A stretch of 64,000 nucleotides of DNA, taken from Adiantum capillus-veneris (Eukaryota > Streptophyta > Polypodiopsida > Polypodiales > Pteridaceae). Each line of letters opens with the position of its first letter. Within the stretch, counting starts at the first letter, position 1. The position numbers and the translations under genes are program-made. The notes under the pieces were generated by a model, which was given only the letters and a program-made list of their open reading frames with translations, had not been told where the DNA came from and did not search any database. Location: positions 155,810,741 through 155,874,740 of the forward strand of contig CM043945.1 in NCBI GenBank assembly GCA_014529385.2, given 5' to 3'. Shown here one piece after another: positions 38,297 to 48,880 of the stretch.

Positions 38297-41200
38297 ATGG
38301 TGAGCACGAGGGCAAAGCGAAGTAAGCTAGTAAGTGTAATCAAAGCATATGGTCTCAAGGATATAGTGCCTTTGGTGGAGGCTCAAATCAAGGGACAACG
38401 GATTCCAAAAACTTACATTGACAGTGGAGCAGAGGTTTGTGTCATGACAGAAAAGCTAATGCATCAATTGGGTTTAGAGGTAATGGAATCATCAAACTTT
38501 AGGGCAAAAATGGCCAATAATGTCTCTGTCACTTGTGTGGGTGTAGTGAAAGCTTTGAGAGTTTCTGTTTTTGGAATCACTACAGAGGTTGATGCTTATG
38601 TGATGCCAGTAAAGGGAGAAGGATACCCCCTTATTTTAGGACGACCTTGGCTTATGGGTATAGGAGCTAGGCAAGATTGGGCAACAGGAGACTTGGAGTT
38701 GAGGCCTCGCATGGGTGGCCATAGTCGGAAGGTGGTTTATAACCTAAAGAATGGGCGACAAGAGAACCTTGAACTAGAGACGTCAGCTGATGAGTGGAGC
38801 TCAAGTGGATGCTCCTCATCCATGGACGAGGAAGAGAGTTCAAGTGAAGAGAGTGATAGCACTCTCGAAGTCATGGGCGTCACCATAAAGGAAACTACCT
38901 CATCAGAAGACAACCCAAGGATCCAAATGGAGAATGTGTGGGATGCCAGCCTAGAGGAGATGTTATCCAAGGATATAAAGGAAGAAGAAAAGGAGGGTTA
39001 TGTAAATGTTCTCAAGAAGCATGCATCGTTGTTTATTTCTGATTACACTCACATTACAGGTGTCACGGTAGTGAAGCATCATATCCATCTAAAAGAAGGG
39101 AGCAAGCCAGTAGTACAAAAACTAAGAAGATTAGGAGTTGTGCAACAAAATGCACTGTTGTCTGAGGTGAAGAGACTCTTAGAAGCAGGATTCATATACC
39201 CAGTAGAAGATTCAGAATGGGTCTCCCCAGTAGTGGTGAGGCCAAAGAAGAATGGTAAATGGCGAGTGTGCGTGGATTACAAGCCACTAAATGCTGCAAC
39301 AAAGAGGGACCACTTCCCTCTCCCATTTCAAGATGAGATTCTAAATGAAGTAGCAGGCCATGAGAGATACACAGTGTGTGATGGCTACTCTGGCTACTTT
39401 CAAATACGCATTGCAGAGGAGGACCAGAAAAAGACTACTTTCATCACACCATGGGGATGTTTTGCATTTCAAGTCATGCCTTTTGGTCTCACCAACGCTC
39501 CAGCCACCTTTCAACGATTCATGAACATGGTCTTCCAACCTTACTTTGGTAAGTCCATAAGGGTTTTCATAGATGAATTTTGTATTTACAGCTCCAAAAG
39601 TATGCATCTCGGCAAGATTGATGAAGGATTTACTCGTTTAGCTAAGCTGGGTGGACAACTAAACAAGGACAAATGTCACATTGGGGAAAGCAAGGTTACA
39701 CTATTAGGGCATGTAGTGTCCATTGATGGAATCGAGGTAGATCCTGAAAAGATAGAAACATTGCTAAATCTACCTTCCCCAACTTCCATCAAAAAATTAA
39801 TCTCCTTCTTGCAAAAGCTAAGATATTTGAGTAGATTCATACACTTACTCTCCCAAGTGATATTTCCTCTACAACAGCTGACTCGTCAAGAGACGCTTGT
39901 TTGGAGTGAAGAAAGTGAAGGGCATTTTAGAGAGATTAAAAAAATGTTAGGGTCACTCCCTGTAATCCTCCAACCTTGTTGGGAAGAAACATTCTTTGTA
40001 AACCCTAGTGTGGGAGAAGAAGCCATTGGTGCTGCCCTCCTACAAAAAGATCCAAAAACCTCCTTTATGAGGCCTGTGTATTTTGCTAGCCGCCTCATGG
40101 AAAACACAGAGAAGGCCTACACCCTAATGGAACAGCTAGTGTTAGCTCTCATGTTTGCGGTAACCAAATTTCGGCCATACTTGCTGCCGAAGAGGTTTGT
40201 AATTATCACTGTGGAGGATATGTTTCCCTATGCACTACAACATATGGAAATCTCTGACAAAATAGCAAAGTGGGTGGTGCGACTTCAAGACTTTGATTAT
40301 ACAATACAGGTTGAAAGAACAACTCGAGCATGCTTAGCCGACATTTTAACAAACAAGTGCTATGAAAAAGTTTGCCATTTGAAGAGAAAGGAACTTCCAC
40401 CACCTCCAGCTCTAGAGGCTTTGGTTAATGCTTATAGCCTCTACTTTGATGGAGCATACAAGAGAACCAAGGATAAGGCAGCTGCAGGCATCGTGGTCTT
40501 ATCCCAATTGGGAGAGAGGATCCATGGTGAAGGGATCACTCTAGAAGATGTCCACTCCAACAATGAAGCAGAATATCATGCTCTAATTCATGGCCTTTGC
40601 TGGTGCCTCGATAATTCAATTAAGAGATTAAACGCTTTTGGTGACTCCATGCTTTTGGTAAGGCAAATGCAAGGTACATGGGCTTGCAAAAATGCCCGTC
40701 TCTCTACTAAAATGAGAGAAGCAAAAGCTCTTATGAGGAGATTTAGGGAGGCACAAGTACATCATGTACCAAGAGACCAGAACAAGGATGCAGACCACCT
40801 AGCATCATCAAAGTTAAATGAGTCAATAGTGGGAGCAGTGGCCATCAAACTTCCACTTCAGCAAGGCAAGGAGGACTTGGAAGATATTATGCACATTCTG
40901 GAGCAAGGAGAGGCTCCTAAACACTTGAATGCAGCGGAAAGGCGATGGTTAGCTAGGAAGGCTACCAGGTATCACATAGTAAATGATGACTTGTATTGTC
41001 TTGGTAAGGATAGTGTGCTTAGGAGAGTTCCTTTGAAGAGTGAAATTGAAGAGATTTTAAAAGCTTGTCACGATGATATGTGTGGAGGACACTTTGCACA
41101 CGACGTCACTAGTAGAAAGGTTCTACAAGCTGGGTTTACTTGGCCAAGTCTTCATCGTGATGTCAAATATTGGTGTCAAACATGTGATGAATGTCAGAAA

Positions 41201-42148
41201 GCAGGACCACGACGGCTCATAGCTGAACCTCAGAACCCAATAAAGGTATATGGGCCCTTTGAGAAGTGGGGAATTGATGCCATAGGGCCTCTACCACGCA
41301 CTCAGTCAGGTAAAGAGTATATCATCATGGGAGTAGACTACATGACTAGATGGGCTGAGGCTATGCCGACCAATAGAATCACTGCTAAGGATGTGAGTCA
41401 GTTCATCTTTGACCACATCTGTTGCCGGTTTGGCACCCCTCTTGAAATACTATCTGATAGAGGACCAGGGTTTAGAGCAGAGTTGGTAGGAGAACTCATG
41501 AAGAAACTAAATATTCAGCATCAACACTCTACTCCTTACTACCCTCAGTGCAATGGTTTGGTGGAAAAGGTAAATGGAATCATTTGCAAAATTCTCACCA
41601 AACAGGTACATGCCAGGCGCCAAGATTGGGACAAACACCTGAATGGAGCTCTATGGGCCTATAGAACCTCCTTCAAAACCACATTAGGGTACACACCCTT
41701 TCATTTGGTTTATGGAAAGGAGGCGCTTTTTCCCATTGAAGTGAAGTTAACAAGTCTTCGAATATTGGGTAGCCAGGAAGGCTCTCAAAAGGAGAAAGTA
41801 CATCAAAGGATCATGGATCTAGAGAGGCTGCAATTGGATCGTGAAGAAGCCATCAACCACCATTCTCAAGAAGCAGAAAAGCGCAGAGAAAAGTTCAACA
41901 AAAAGCTAGCATCCAAAGACATCAAAAAGGGATCTCTGGTGCTTCGATATGACAATCGCTTCGACACTCGTAAGGATGGAAAGTTTCTTTTCCGATGGGA
42001 AGGCCCGTTCTTGGTCACCAAAAAGTTCAAAAATGGCTCTTACAGACTTCAAGACATTGATGGTAAAGTGCACAAGACCAGGACAAATGGATGGCGTCTA
42101 AAGCCTTATCACATCAGGATAAGGTCAGCTCAAGATCAAAGAAAGTAG
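38297..42148 (+). CDS. Pol polyprotein: protease, reverse transcriptase, two RNase H-like domains, integrase
   Basis: A single open frame of 1,283 codons. Protease: IDSGAEVCVMTE (residues about 41-52) and YPLILGRPWL. Reverse transcriptase: WVSPVVVRPKKNGKWRVCVD, QVMPFGLTNAPATFQRFMN, and an active-site box FIDEF (D426-E427) where the family has two Asp. RNase H tether: FFVNPSVGEEAIGAALLQKD. Second RNase H (FDGAYKRTKDKAAAGIVV, about residue 715), characteristic of Tat elements. Integrase: zinc-binding HHCC around CGGHFAHDV..CQTCDEC, then catalytic D (GIDAIGPLP), D (LSDRGPGF) and E (NGLVEKVNG). The Asp-to-Glu change at the polymerase centre would be expected to cripple DNA synthesis, so this copy may have been mobilised in trans or mutated after insertion. 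Confidence 0.95.
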   Translation: MVSTRAKRSKLVSVIKAYGLKDIVPLVEAQIKGQRIPKTYIDSGAEVCVMTEKLMHQLGLEVMESSNFRAKMANNVSVTCVGVVKALRVSVFGITTEVDAYVMPVKGEGYPLILGRPWLMGIGARQDWATGDLELRPRMGGHSRKVVYNLKNGRQENLELETSADEWSSSGCSSSMDEEESSSEESDSTLEVMGVTIKETTSSEDNPRIQMENVWDASLEEMLSKDIKEEEKEGYVNVLKKHASLFISDYTHITGVTVVKHHIHLKEGSKPVVQKLRRLGVVQQNALLSEVKRLLEAGFIYPVEDSEWVSPVVVRPKKNGKWRVCVDYKPLNAATKRDHFPLPFQDEILNEVAGHERYTVCDGYSGYFQIRIAEEDQKKTTFITPWGCFAFQVMPFGLTNAPATFQRFMNMVFQPYFGKSIRVFIDEFCIYSSKSMHLGKIDEGFTRLAKLGGQLNKDKCHIGESKVTLLGHVVSIDGIEVDPEKIETLLNLPSPTSIKKLISFLQKLRYLSRFIHLLSQVIFPLQQLTRQETLVWSEESEGHFREIKKMLGSLPVILQPCWEETFFVNPSVGEEAIGAALLQKDPKTSFMRPVYFASRLMENTEKAYTLMEQLVLALMFAVTKFRPYLLPKRFVIITVEDMFPYALQHMEISDKIAKWVVRLQDFDYTIQVERTTRACLADILTNKCYEKVCHLKRKELPPPPALEALVNAYSLYFDGAYKRTKDKAAAGIVVLSQLGERIHGEGITLEDVHSNNEAEYHALIHGLCWCLDNSIKRLNAFGDSMLLVRQMQGTWACKNARLSTKMREAKALMRRFREAQVHHVPRDQNKDADHLASSKLNESIVGAVAIKLPLQQGKEDLEDIMHILEQGEAPKHLNAAERRWLARKATRYHIVNDDLYCLGKDSVLRRVPLKSEIEEILKACHDDMCGGHFAHDVTSRKVLQAGFTWPSLHRDVKYWCQTCDECQKAGPRRLIAEPQNPIKVYGPFEKWGIDAIGPLPRTQSGKEYIIMGVDYMTRWAEAMPTNRITAKDVSQFIFDHICCRFGTPLEILSDRGPGFRAELVGELMKKLNIQHQHSTPYYPQCNGLVEKVNGIICKILTKQVHARRQDWDKHLNGALWAYRTSFKTTLGYTPFHLVYGKEALFPIEVKLTSLRILGSQEGSQKEKVHQRIMDLERLQLDREEAINHHSQEAEKRREKFNKKLASKDIKKGSLVLRYDNRFDTRKDGKFLFRWEGPFLVTKKFKNGSYRLQDIDGKVHKTRTNGWRLKPYHIRIRSAQDQRK

Positions 42149-42174
42149 GCTAGAGGCATAAATACCCCTAGCCA

Positions 42175-42187
42175 GGTTTGGGGGGGC
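42175..42187 (+). other. Polypurine tract
   Basis: GGTTTGGGGGGGC immediately before the 3' LTR TG start, the expected plus-strand primer. Confidence 0.8.
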
Positions 42188-42189
42188 TA

Positions 42190-43466
42190 TGATCCGAGCC
42201 TATCACAAATTTTTGTTTATCATATTTTGTTGGTTTTCCTTGCTTCTAGAGGTTTACAATAAAAGAAAGAGTGAGAACAACCTCTTGGAAAAATTTAAAA
42301 AAAAATGATTTTTTCTTGACTAGTTCACCGGAGGTGAAAGGTAGAGGGAGAACCTAGTGGTAAAGGGAAGGGAAAATATGTAAATGTGAAAAGAAAAGAT
42401 ATGATGTGGTTGTGGAGCCATGCACCCATGATTCAAGGGTCATGAGTGGCTCATATCATCATGGCTTTGGAGCCATATGATGATTCAAACAAATGGGACC
42501 CAAGTGGAAGACTTGGTAAAGGAAGAAACCAGGCACATGATTTTGTTGAATTTTTAAAAAATACTTCCACTCCGATCCAAGAAACGTTGTCTTCATCAAA
42601 GTTGTAACTGACGAGCTGAAGATTCTGGCCATATTTTTTTTATAATTTTTGCATCTACGGTCTAGGAGATATGGCCAAAATGGTGGACGTCAGTTTTTTC
42701 AACTGTGGTGGAGACCACCCCCCTACCTTTACACACACACACCCTTCCTTTTCCACATTGAGACCTTCTTTAAAATCAGCCATTAGTCTTCTCACCCTCC
42801 TCTCCTTCCTCCTCTCTCTCAAGCTCAAAAACCCATCAAAGTTCCTCTTCTAATCACCTCTCAAGTCATGCTTAATCTTGTTGTAATTCATAAGTTCTCA
42901 CTCAACCCCTTTCTATTATTACTAGATATGTATTGATTTTATGTAGATTCTTTACATTTTAAAATAAGGAAGCTCTTGGACTCAAGCTATGGAGGAAGGA
43001 GTGAAGACAACACAAGTGATGATGGAGCTAATTGGTCAACAAATCACTTGGAAGGAGCTTCTTCATTGGTTGAATGTCCCTAATCAAGCCTCATTTGTAC
43101 AAATTACACTTGTATCTTAACCTCACTCCTAATCACTCTCTTTCCTATATAAAGAGGCCTTCCCCTTTGTAATTTCAAGCCTCCCTCAGCCCATTGAGCC
43201 TTTGTATCACTCACCATGAGCCCATAAGCTCATTCATTCACTCTATTCTTGCACATTCTAGAGTGCAAATTGTTTCATGCTAGTAACCTCTCCTCCTCTT
43301 ACTTATGTTAATTAAGAGAAATGTTTTATATGCGTGTGAGAGTGCTTGATGTGATCTTGGCTAATCCTTGAGTGATTGTTTGGTAATCTATATGCTATTT
43401 TTGTTGGGAGTGTTTGAAGTCATCCATTCCTTGTACACACACCACGGTTAATGCTTCATTCATAGT

Positions 43467-43545
<79 letters not shown>

Positions 43546-43669
43546 CTGTCTTTGTGTAGCGGTCCTAGTTCACGCTTCCAAGACTAGGTGGTGCCCTCAT
43601 CTCATTTCCCTTGTGGCGCAATGGAGTTTGTTTTGGTGTAGAGGCCGCCATTCCAAATTTCCTTCGTCA
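42190..43669 (+). repeat. 3' LTR
   Basis: 1,480 bp, TGATCCGAGCC to CCTTCGTCA, almost identical to 34449-35949. Differences noted: a few single bases (for example near 42533, 42690, 43089, 43147, 43623) and the microsatellite. Confidence 0.95.
43470..43539. repeat. (CT)n microsatellite in the 3' LTR
   Basis: About 35 CT repeats followed by a short GTGTGTCTGT stretch. Confidence 0.95.
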
Positions 43670-43673
43670 CTAG

Positions 43674-43992
43674 TAAGAACCGATCTATTCTCTATATTCA
43701 GGCCATAGGGTCCCCTGTATGTTAGTAAGAACCTCTCTATGCTCTACACATCTTATGACCCTAAGGGCACAAGGTGCCTTGTATGTTTTAAAGAGACCCT
43801 TCATGAGTTTTTTGGAAACCTATGGACCCAGGGCCATAGGGTGCTCTACATTCCAGTAAAAAACACTATTGCTTATAGGGTCCCCTCTATGCTAGAACCT
43901 CTGTTTTCTCTATATTGAGACCCTGTGGCTTGAAGGCCAAGGGTTCCCTCTATGGTAGTAAGAAGCTCTCTATGCTCTATGCTCTATGCTCT
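43674..43992. repeat. CCTATGGCC palindrome array, block 6
   Basis: Continuation of block 5 after the retrotransposon. It is itself interrupted by the CACTA insertion at 43993 and resumes at 46977. Confidence 0.88.
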
Positions 43993-44015
43993 CACTACAA
44001 GAGGTTGTGTGTTCT

Positions 44016-44260
44016 TGTGACGCTCTTAGCGACGGAAATACACTGGGTTTTTATAACCCCCGGCGTCGCTATAACCGTCGCTAAAAGCGTCGCTACGAGA
44101 GCGCCGCTATCTGCGTCGCTATAGACGTCGCTATAGGCGTCGCTATATAGCGACGCTCATAGCGACGCCTATAGCGACGCAGATAGCGACGCTTTCACAG
44201 AAGAGTATAGCGACGCATATAGCGACGCTACAGAGCCATAAATAGCGACGCTTATAGAGA
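44016..44260. repeat. CACTA subterminal repeats, left end
   Basis: Many GCGTCGCT/AGCGACGC copies arranged as an inverted repeat able to fold into a long imperfect hairpin centred near 44148. Confidence 0.9.
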
Positions 44261-44631
44261 CGCCTGAGAGAACATTTTTTTGGTGGCAGGGCATTCAATG
44301 CCCTGCCACCCATCAACCATATTGTACTTGATTCACTTTTTAAAAAAAGTGCAAAGGTAAATAATAGACCCAAAATAGTCACCCACAAGACGCATTGTTT
44401 GCAAAATTGACAATTGTACACATCATAGACAAACTGAATTGATTGGCAAATGTAATAATGACAATTGTACAACATCATAGGCATAAAGAATTGATTGACA
44501 AAAGGAATTGCGGTGACAAATGTAATAATATACATGGTTCAAAAAGACGTATAAAATCCGTCTCATGATACATAAGCTATGAGAAACCCTAAACTAATGC
44601 TATCTAGCTACGGCTAAACTGACGTCGTCTA

Positions 44632-45196
44632 ATCAGACGTCTCATCGCGTCCAAGCGGCGTATCTGTCGGATTCTGCAAAAAAAGACAATAAGACAGTTT
44701 TCAATAAATATAAACATATAACGACATTTATAAAACAATACAAAAAATAAAAAAGAGTAAACCCTAATACTAACCATGCCGCCGCGAGAACTGAGAATGT
44801 CCATCAGGGCGTTTAAGCCCTTCCTGCCTGCGTACTCGCGCTCGTACGGTGTGGGATCACGTCCTGTCATCGACCACTGTCAAAACATACAAAGATTTCA
44901 TTATGTTAGAACTAAAAAACTCATAAACCCTAAACTATCGAACATGCATAAAGAGCAATGTGAAAAGACTTACAAAATCGGCCTCAAATGATGCCCGCGT
45001 CAGAGTCCGACGAGTTATAATTGGCAACAACTCGATCTATAATAGATGGATCGAACTCGCCAAATTCGCGAACGTGCTGCAAAGAAACACGTCTTGTCCG
45101 TCGCACAGCATGCTTGCATTGATTACAAGGACATAAGACCCTCGTTGGGAGATAGGTGTTTCGGTTGGACGGTCCCACATCCTCGTCGCTACTCAT
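44632..45196 (-). pseudogene. Truncated TNP2/TNPA fusion left by the CACTA deletion
   Basis: Minus-strand frame from ATG 45196 (MSSDEDVGPSNRNTYLPTR) reads the transposase-associated domain, then runs into the remnant of the Ptta exon end near 45000 (GGCATCATTTGAGGCCG) and its intron; the WSMTGRDPTPYEREYAGRK and last exons follow down to about 44632. The TNP2 core and DUF4218 region are absent, so there is no catalytic function. Confidence 0.85.
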
Positions 45197-45258
45197 AATG
45201 AGGATAAAAAACTTATAACCTGGACAACAAATTTAATATTCTATTGGCATTCTTCGTC

Positions 45259-45260
<2 letters not shown>

Positions 45261-45313
<53 letters not shown>
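45261..45313. repeat. (CT)n microsatellite in the CACTA leader
   Basis: Reverse-complement counterpart of the (GA)n tract at 1096-1166. Confidence 0.95.
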
Positions 45314-45314
<1 letters not shown>

Positions 45315-45684
45315 ACCTCACATTCTCTAGTCATGTCCAATCCCCGCACACCTCGGTCTAGAGGTGCACGGAGATCAGAACCACCGGGTTATAATCTCGT
45401 CTTTATTGGTCAATACCTATATTTGTGGGTACAAGAAATCTAGACACCCACGTCTACATGATACTGCATGTAGTGGACAAAATCCCTTTGCCTCTTCTCT
45501 AGCTGTAGCACTTCACTTCATCTTAACATCTTTTCACAGTAGATCTTTTCACTGTTCGTCTAACTCTAAACCCTAAACCGTAAGTAATTCTTGCGTGGAC
45601 TCGATCTAACGTAAATAAGCGTAAATCTAAATAAACGTAAATCTAACTAAAAATAAAGCTAAATCTAATTTAACGTAAGTCTAA

Positions 45685-45894
45685 TGACTAGAGGTTGTCT
45701 AGATGGTCATTGTGTCGGGGATGTAGTGACTCTTGCCGCCCTGAAGATCCACCTTCTTCCCTATCTTCTGAAGACATTTCACCAGTACTTTTGGATCGAC
45801 GGAGCCCACCATGAGTGAAGGCAGCAATACCCTATATTCCATTGAGGGCTGTCTTCACCCGCTTCATGCAGGCATCGCAGTCTATGGAGACCCG
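45685..45894 (-). pseudogene. HIPP gene fragment remnant in the deleted CACTA copy
   Basis: The reverse complement matches 141-345: the CxxC/KKAL segment and the LQKIGKKV-type segment are recognisable, but the CaaX tail is gone. Shared capture in both copies shows a common ancestor. Confidence 0.75.
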
Positions 45895-46239
45895 CATCTA
45901 ATCTAATATAACGTAAATCTAAATCTAACTTAAATAAACGTAAATCTAGTTAAAAATAAACCTAAATCTAATTTAATGTAAATCTACATATAACCTAATC
46001 TTTAACGTCTTTTAAGATAGTTTCCTACGACGTTATAACTCTCTTCTTCCTGTGTGTGTGCGCGTGTGTGGATGTGTGTGCCAATAAAAAGAGATAAATG
46101 GTATAACCTTTCTATCACCCATGCCAAGTATGATAGATTGATTATGCCATTTCTCTGTTGAATAATAGGTCTTCAGTTCAATTCCTCGTCGGCTAGATCT
46201 TTAGGTCTTTTAATTTTAATTAGTTTCCTACGACGCTCC

Positions 46240-46471
46240 CTTAGTTTCTCTTTCTTTCTCTCTCAATGTGTGTGCGTTTTTTTGGATCGTATGCATGTTT
46301 TCTTTCTCTTTTCCTCTCTCAATGTGTGCGTTTTTTGTTTATGCATGTTCTCTCTCTCTTTTCCTCTCTCAATGCGTGCGTTTTTTGTTTATGCATGCTC
46401 TCTCTCTCTCTCTTTTTCTCTCTCAATGTGTGTGTGCATTCTTTGTTTATGTATGTGTGTGCGTTTTTGCA

Positions 46472-46527
<56 letters not shown>

Positions 46528-46645
46528 AACACTATGTGTGTGTGTGTATGTGTGTGTGTGAGAGAGAGAGAGAGGGAGAGAGAAAGAGGGGAAGGGAACA
46601 TGAGAATGAGGAGAGGGAAGGAGCATACCTGGCTCTCCTTCCTCT

Positions 46646-46683
<38 letters not shown>

Positions 46684-46684
46684 G

Positions 46685-46719
<35 letters not shown>

Positions 46720-46730
46720 GGGAGAGCGTT
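46240..46730. repeat. Low-complexity minisatellite and dinucleotide tracts in the CACTA end
   Basis: About four units of CTCTCAATGTGTGCGTTTTTTG-like sequence (50-60 bp) followed by CT, TG, GA, TG and GA runs. Open frames over this stretch (for example 46266-46778) are low-complexity artefacts. Confidence 0.85.
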
Positions 46731-46814
46731 ACCTGCTCTTTGCTTGAGGGCGCCGAAAAACTCAGATCTGAGATCTGAGTTTTTGGGCGCGCTCGGTTAT
46801 TTTTTTTACCCCAG

Positions 46815-46960
46815 CTAGCGTCGCTATGAGCGTCGCTATAAGCGTCGCAAATTTCTTTGTAAATTTGCGACGCTCATAGCGACGCTTATAGCGACGCTCA
46901 TAGCGACGCCGGGAATTTTTTTTTTTGAGCGTCGCTGTGTGAGCGTCGCTAATATGAAGA
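46815..46960. repeat. CACTA subterminal repeats, right end, perfect-stem hairpin
   Basis: GCGTCGCTATGAGCGTCGC.. up to AAATTT and back again as ..GCGACGCTCATAGCGACGC form a long inverted repeat around 46860, followed by two more GCGTCGCT copies before the terminus. Confidence 0.88.
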
Positions 46961-46976
46961 GCCTCTTGTAGTGTCT

Positions 46977-48880
46977 AAATTGACATCCTATGGCCCGAAG
47001 GCCACAAGGTGCCCTAATTGTTTTGAAAAAACCCTCATTGTTTTGACACCTTAAGGCCCCATGTATAAAGCACTATTTGGTCTCTCTATGCTAGTAAGAA
47101 CCGATCTATGCTCCATACTGGGAGCCTGTGGCCTTCAAGCCATAGAGTCCCCTGTATTCTTGTAAGAACCTCTCTATGCTCTACACATCTTAAAGAAACC
47201 ATTCATGACAGTTTTTTGGCAATCTATGGACCCAGGTCCATAGGGTGCTCTCTATGCCAGTAAAAAACACTATTTTCTCTATATTGAGGAGACCTTGTGG
47301 GCTGAAGGCCATAGGGTCCCCTCTATGCTAGTAAGAATCTCTGTTATCTCTATATGGACACCCAGTGGCCTGAAGGCCATAGGGTTCCCTCTATGGTAGT
47401 AAGAAGCTCTCTATGCTCTTTGCTCTATGCTCTACATAGAGATCCCATGGCCCGAGGCCACAAGGTGCCCTCATTTTTTCAGATGGAAAGTAGGGCCCCT
47501 TGTGACCCTAGGGAACATAGGGAATCCTATGGCCCTTGAGATTGTAGATTGTCACCCTATGGCCCTTGGACCACAAGGTCTTTAGATGGGCAAGAGGGCA
47601 TCCAAGGGCCCGAGGGAGGCCTACGTACATAAGGTACACCATGGTGCATATTAACGGGCACCATGGCATCCCCATGCACCTAGGGCTCTAGGGCCATAGG
47701 ATCTCCAAAAGGAACATAGGGAATCATATGGCCCTTGCGATTGTACATTGCCACCGTATGGCACTTGGGCCATAGGGTCTTCAGATGGAACGTAGGGCAC
47801 CTTGTGACCCTAGGGAACCTAGCGAATCCTATGGCCCTTCAGATTGTAGGTTGTCACCCTATGGCCCTTGGGCCACAAGGTCTCTAGATGGGACGTAGGG
47901 CACCCTGTGATCCTATGGATATAGGGCCATAGGATCTCCAAAAAAAACATATGGAACCCTATGGCCCTTGAGATTGTACAAATACACCCTATGGCCCTTG
48001 GGCCACAAGGTCTCAAGATGGAACATAGGGCACCTTTTGATCCTATGGCCATAGGTTCCTTATGTTCCTTTTGGAGATTTTATGGCGCTAGGGCCATAGG
48101 ATCTTCAGAAGTAGCATAGAGGGAACTATATGGCCCTTGAGATTGTACATTGCCATCCTATGGTCCTTGGGGCACACTGTATCTTGATGGGACATAGGGC
48201 ACCCTGTGATCCTATGTCCGTAGGGCCCTATGTTCCTTTTGGAGATCCTATGGCCCGAGGACCATAGGATCTCCAAAAGGAACATAGGGAACCCTGTGGT
48301 CCTATGCCCGTAGGGCCATATGTTCATTTTGGAGATCCTATGGCTCGAGGACCATATGATCTCCAAAAGGAACATAGGGAACTCTATGGCCCTCGAGATT
48401 GTACATTCCCACACTATGGCCCTTGGGCCAGAAGGTCTCCAATAGGTCACCCTTTGATCCTATGGCCCTAGGTTCTTTATGTTTCTTTTGGAGATTCTAT
48501 GGCCCTAGTGCCACCCTATCTCCAAAAGGAACATAGGGAACCCTATGGCCCTTGAGAATGTACATTGCCACCCTAAGGCCCTTGGGCCACAAGGTCTCTA
48601 GATCGGACATAGAGCACCATGTGATCCTATGGCCATAGTGCCATATATATGTTTTGGAGATCCTATGGCCCTATGGCCATAGGATCTTCAATACGAACAT
48701 AGGGAACCCTATGAGCCTTGAGGTTGTACATTGGCACCCTATGGTCAGATGGGACATTGGTCACCCTATAGTACGATGTGAGACCACCCTATGGCCTTAT
48801 GGTCATAGGGTGCCTTAGGGCCATATGCTACTCTTTAGTATGAGGTGAAACCCTATGTAGCCACACCCTGTCTGCCCTTC
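46977..48880. repeat. CCTATGGCC palindrome array, block 7
   Basis: Starts with the block-5 type of unit, then changes at about 47500 to a longer unit of roughly 120-170 bp with CCCTTGAGATTGTACATTGCC and GGAGATCCTATGGCCC linkers, including inverted sections where CTCCAAAAGGAACATAGGG faces its complement. Confidence 0.88.

Larger units (their letters stand above)
43993..46973 (-). mobile_element. Internally deleted CACTA element (2,981 bp), non-autonomous
   Basis: Starts CACTACAAGAGG and ends CCTCTTGTAGTG, with TCT on both sides (43990-43992 and 46974-46976) as a 3-bp duplication. It is a relative of the element at 1-6105 in reverse orientation. About 3.7 kb of transposase was lost by fusing exon 1 (after the SDSDAG codons) to the end of the TNPA exon, near 45000; about 380 bp including the HIPP tail is also missing near 45685. 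It needs transposase in trans. Confidence 0.95.

Noticed and set aside
46266-46778. Long overlapping frames in CT/TG/GA-rich DNA
   Set aside because: Pure low-complexity translation (Leu-Ser, Cys-Val, Arg-Glu runs); dinucleotide repeats have no stops by chance.
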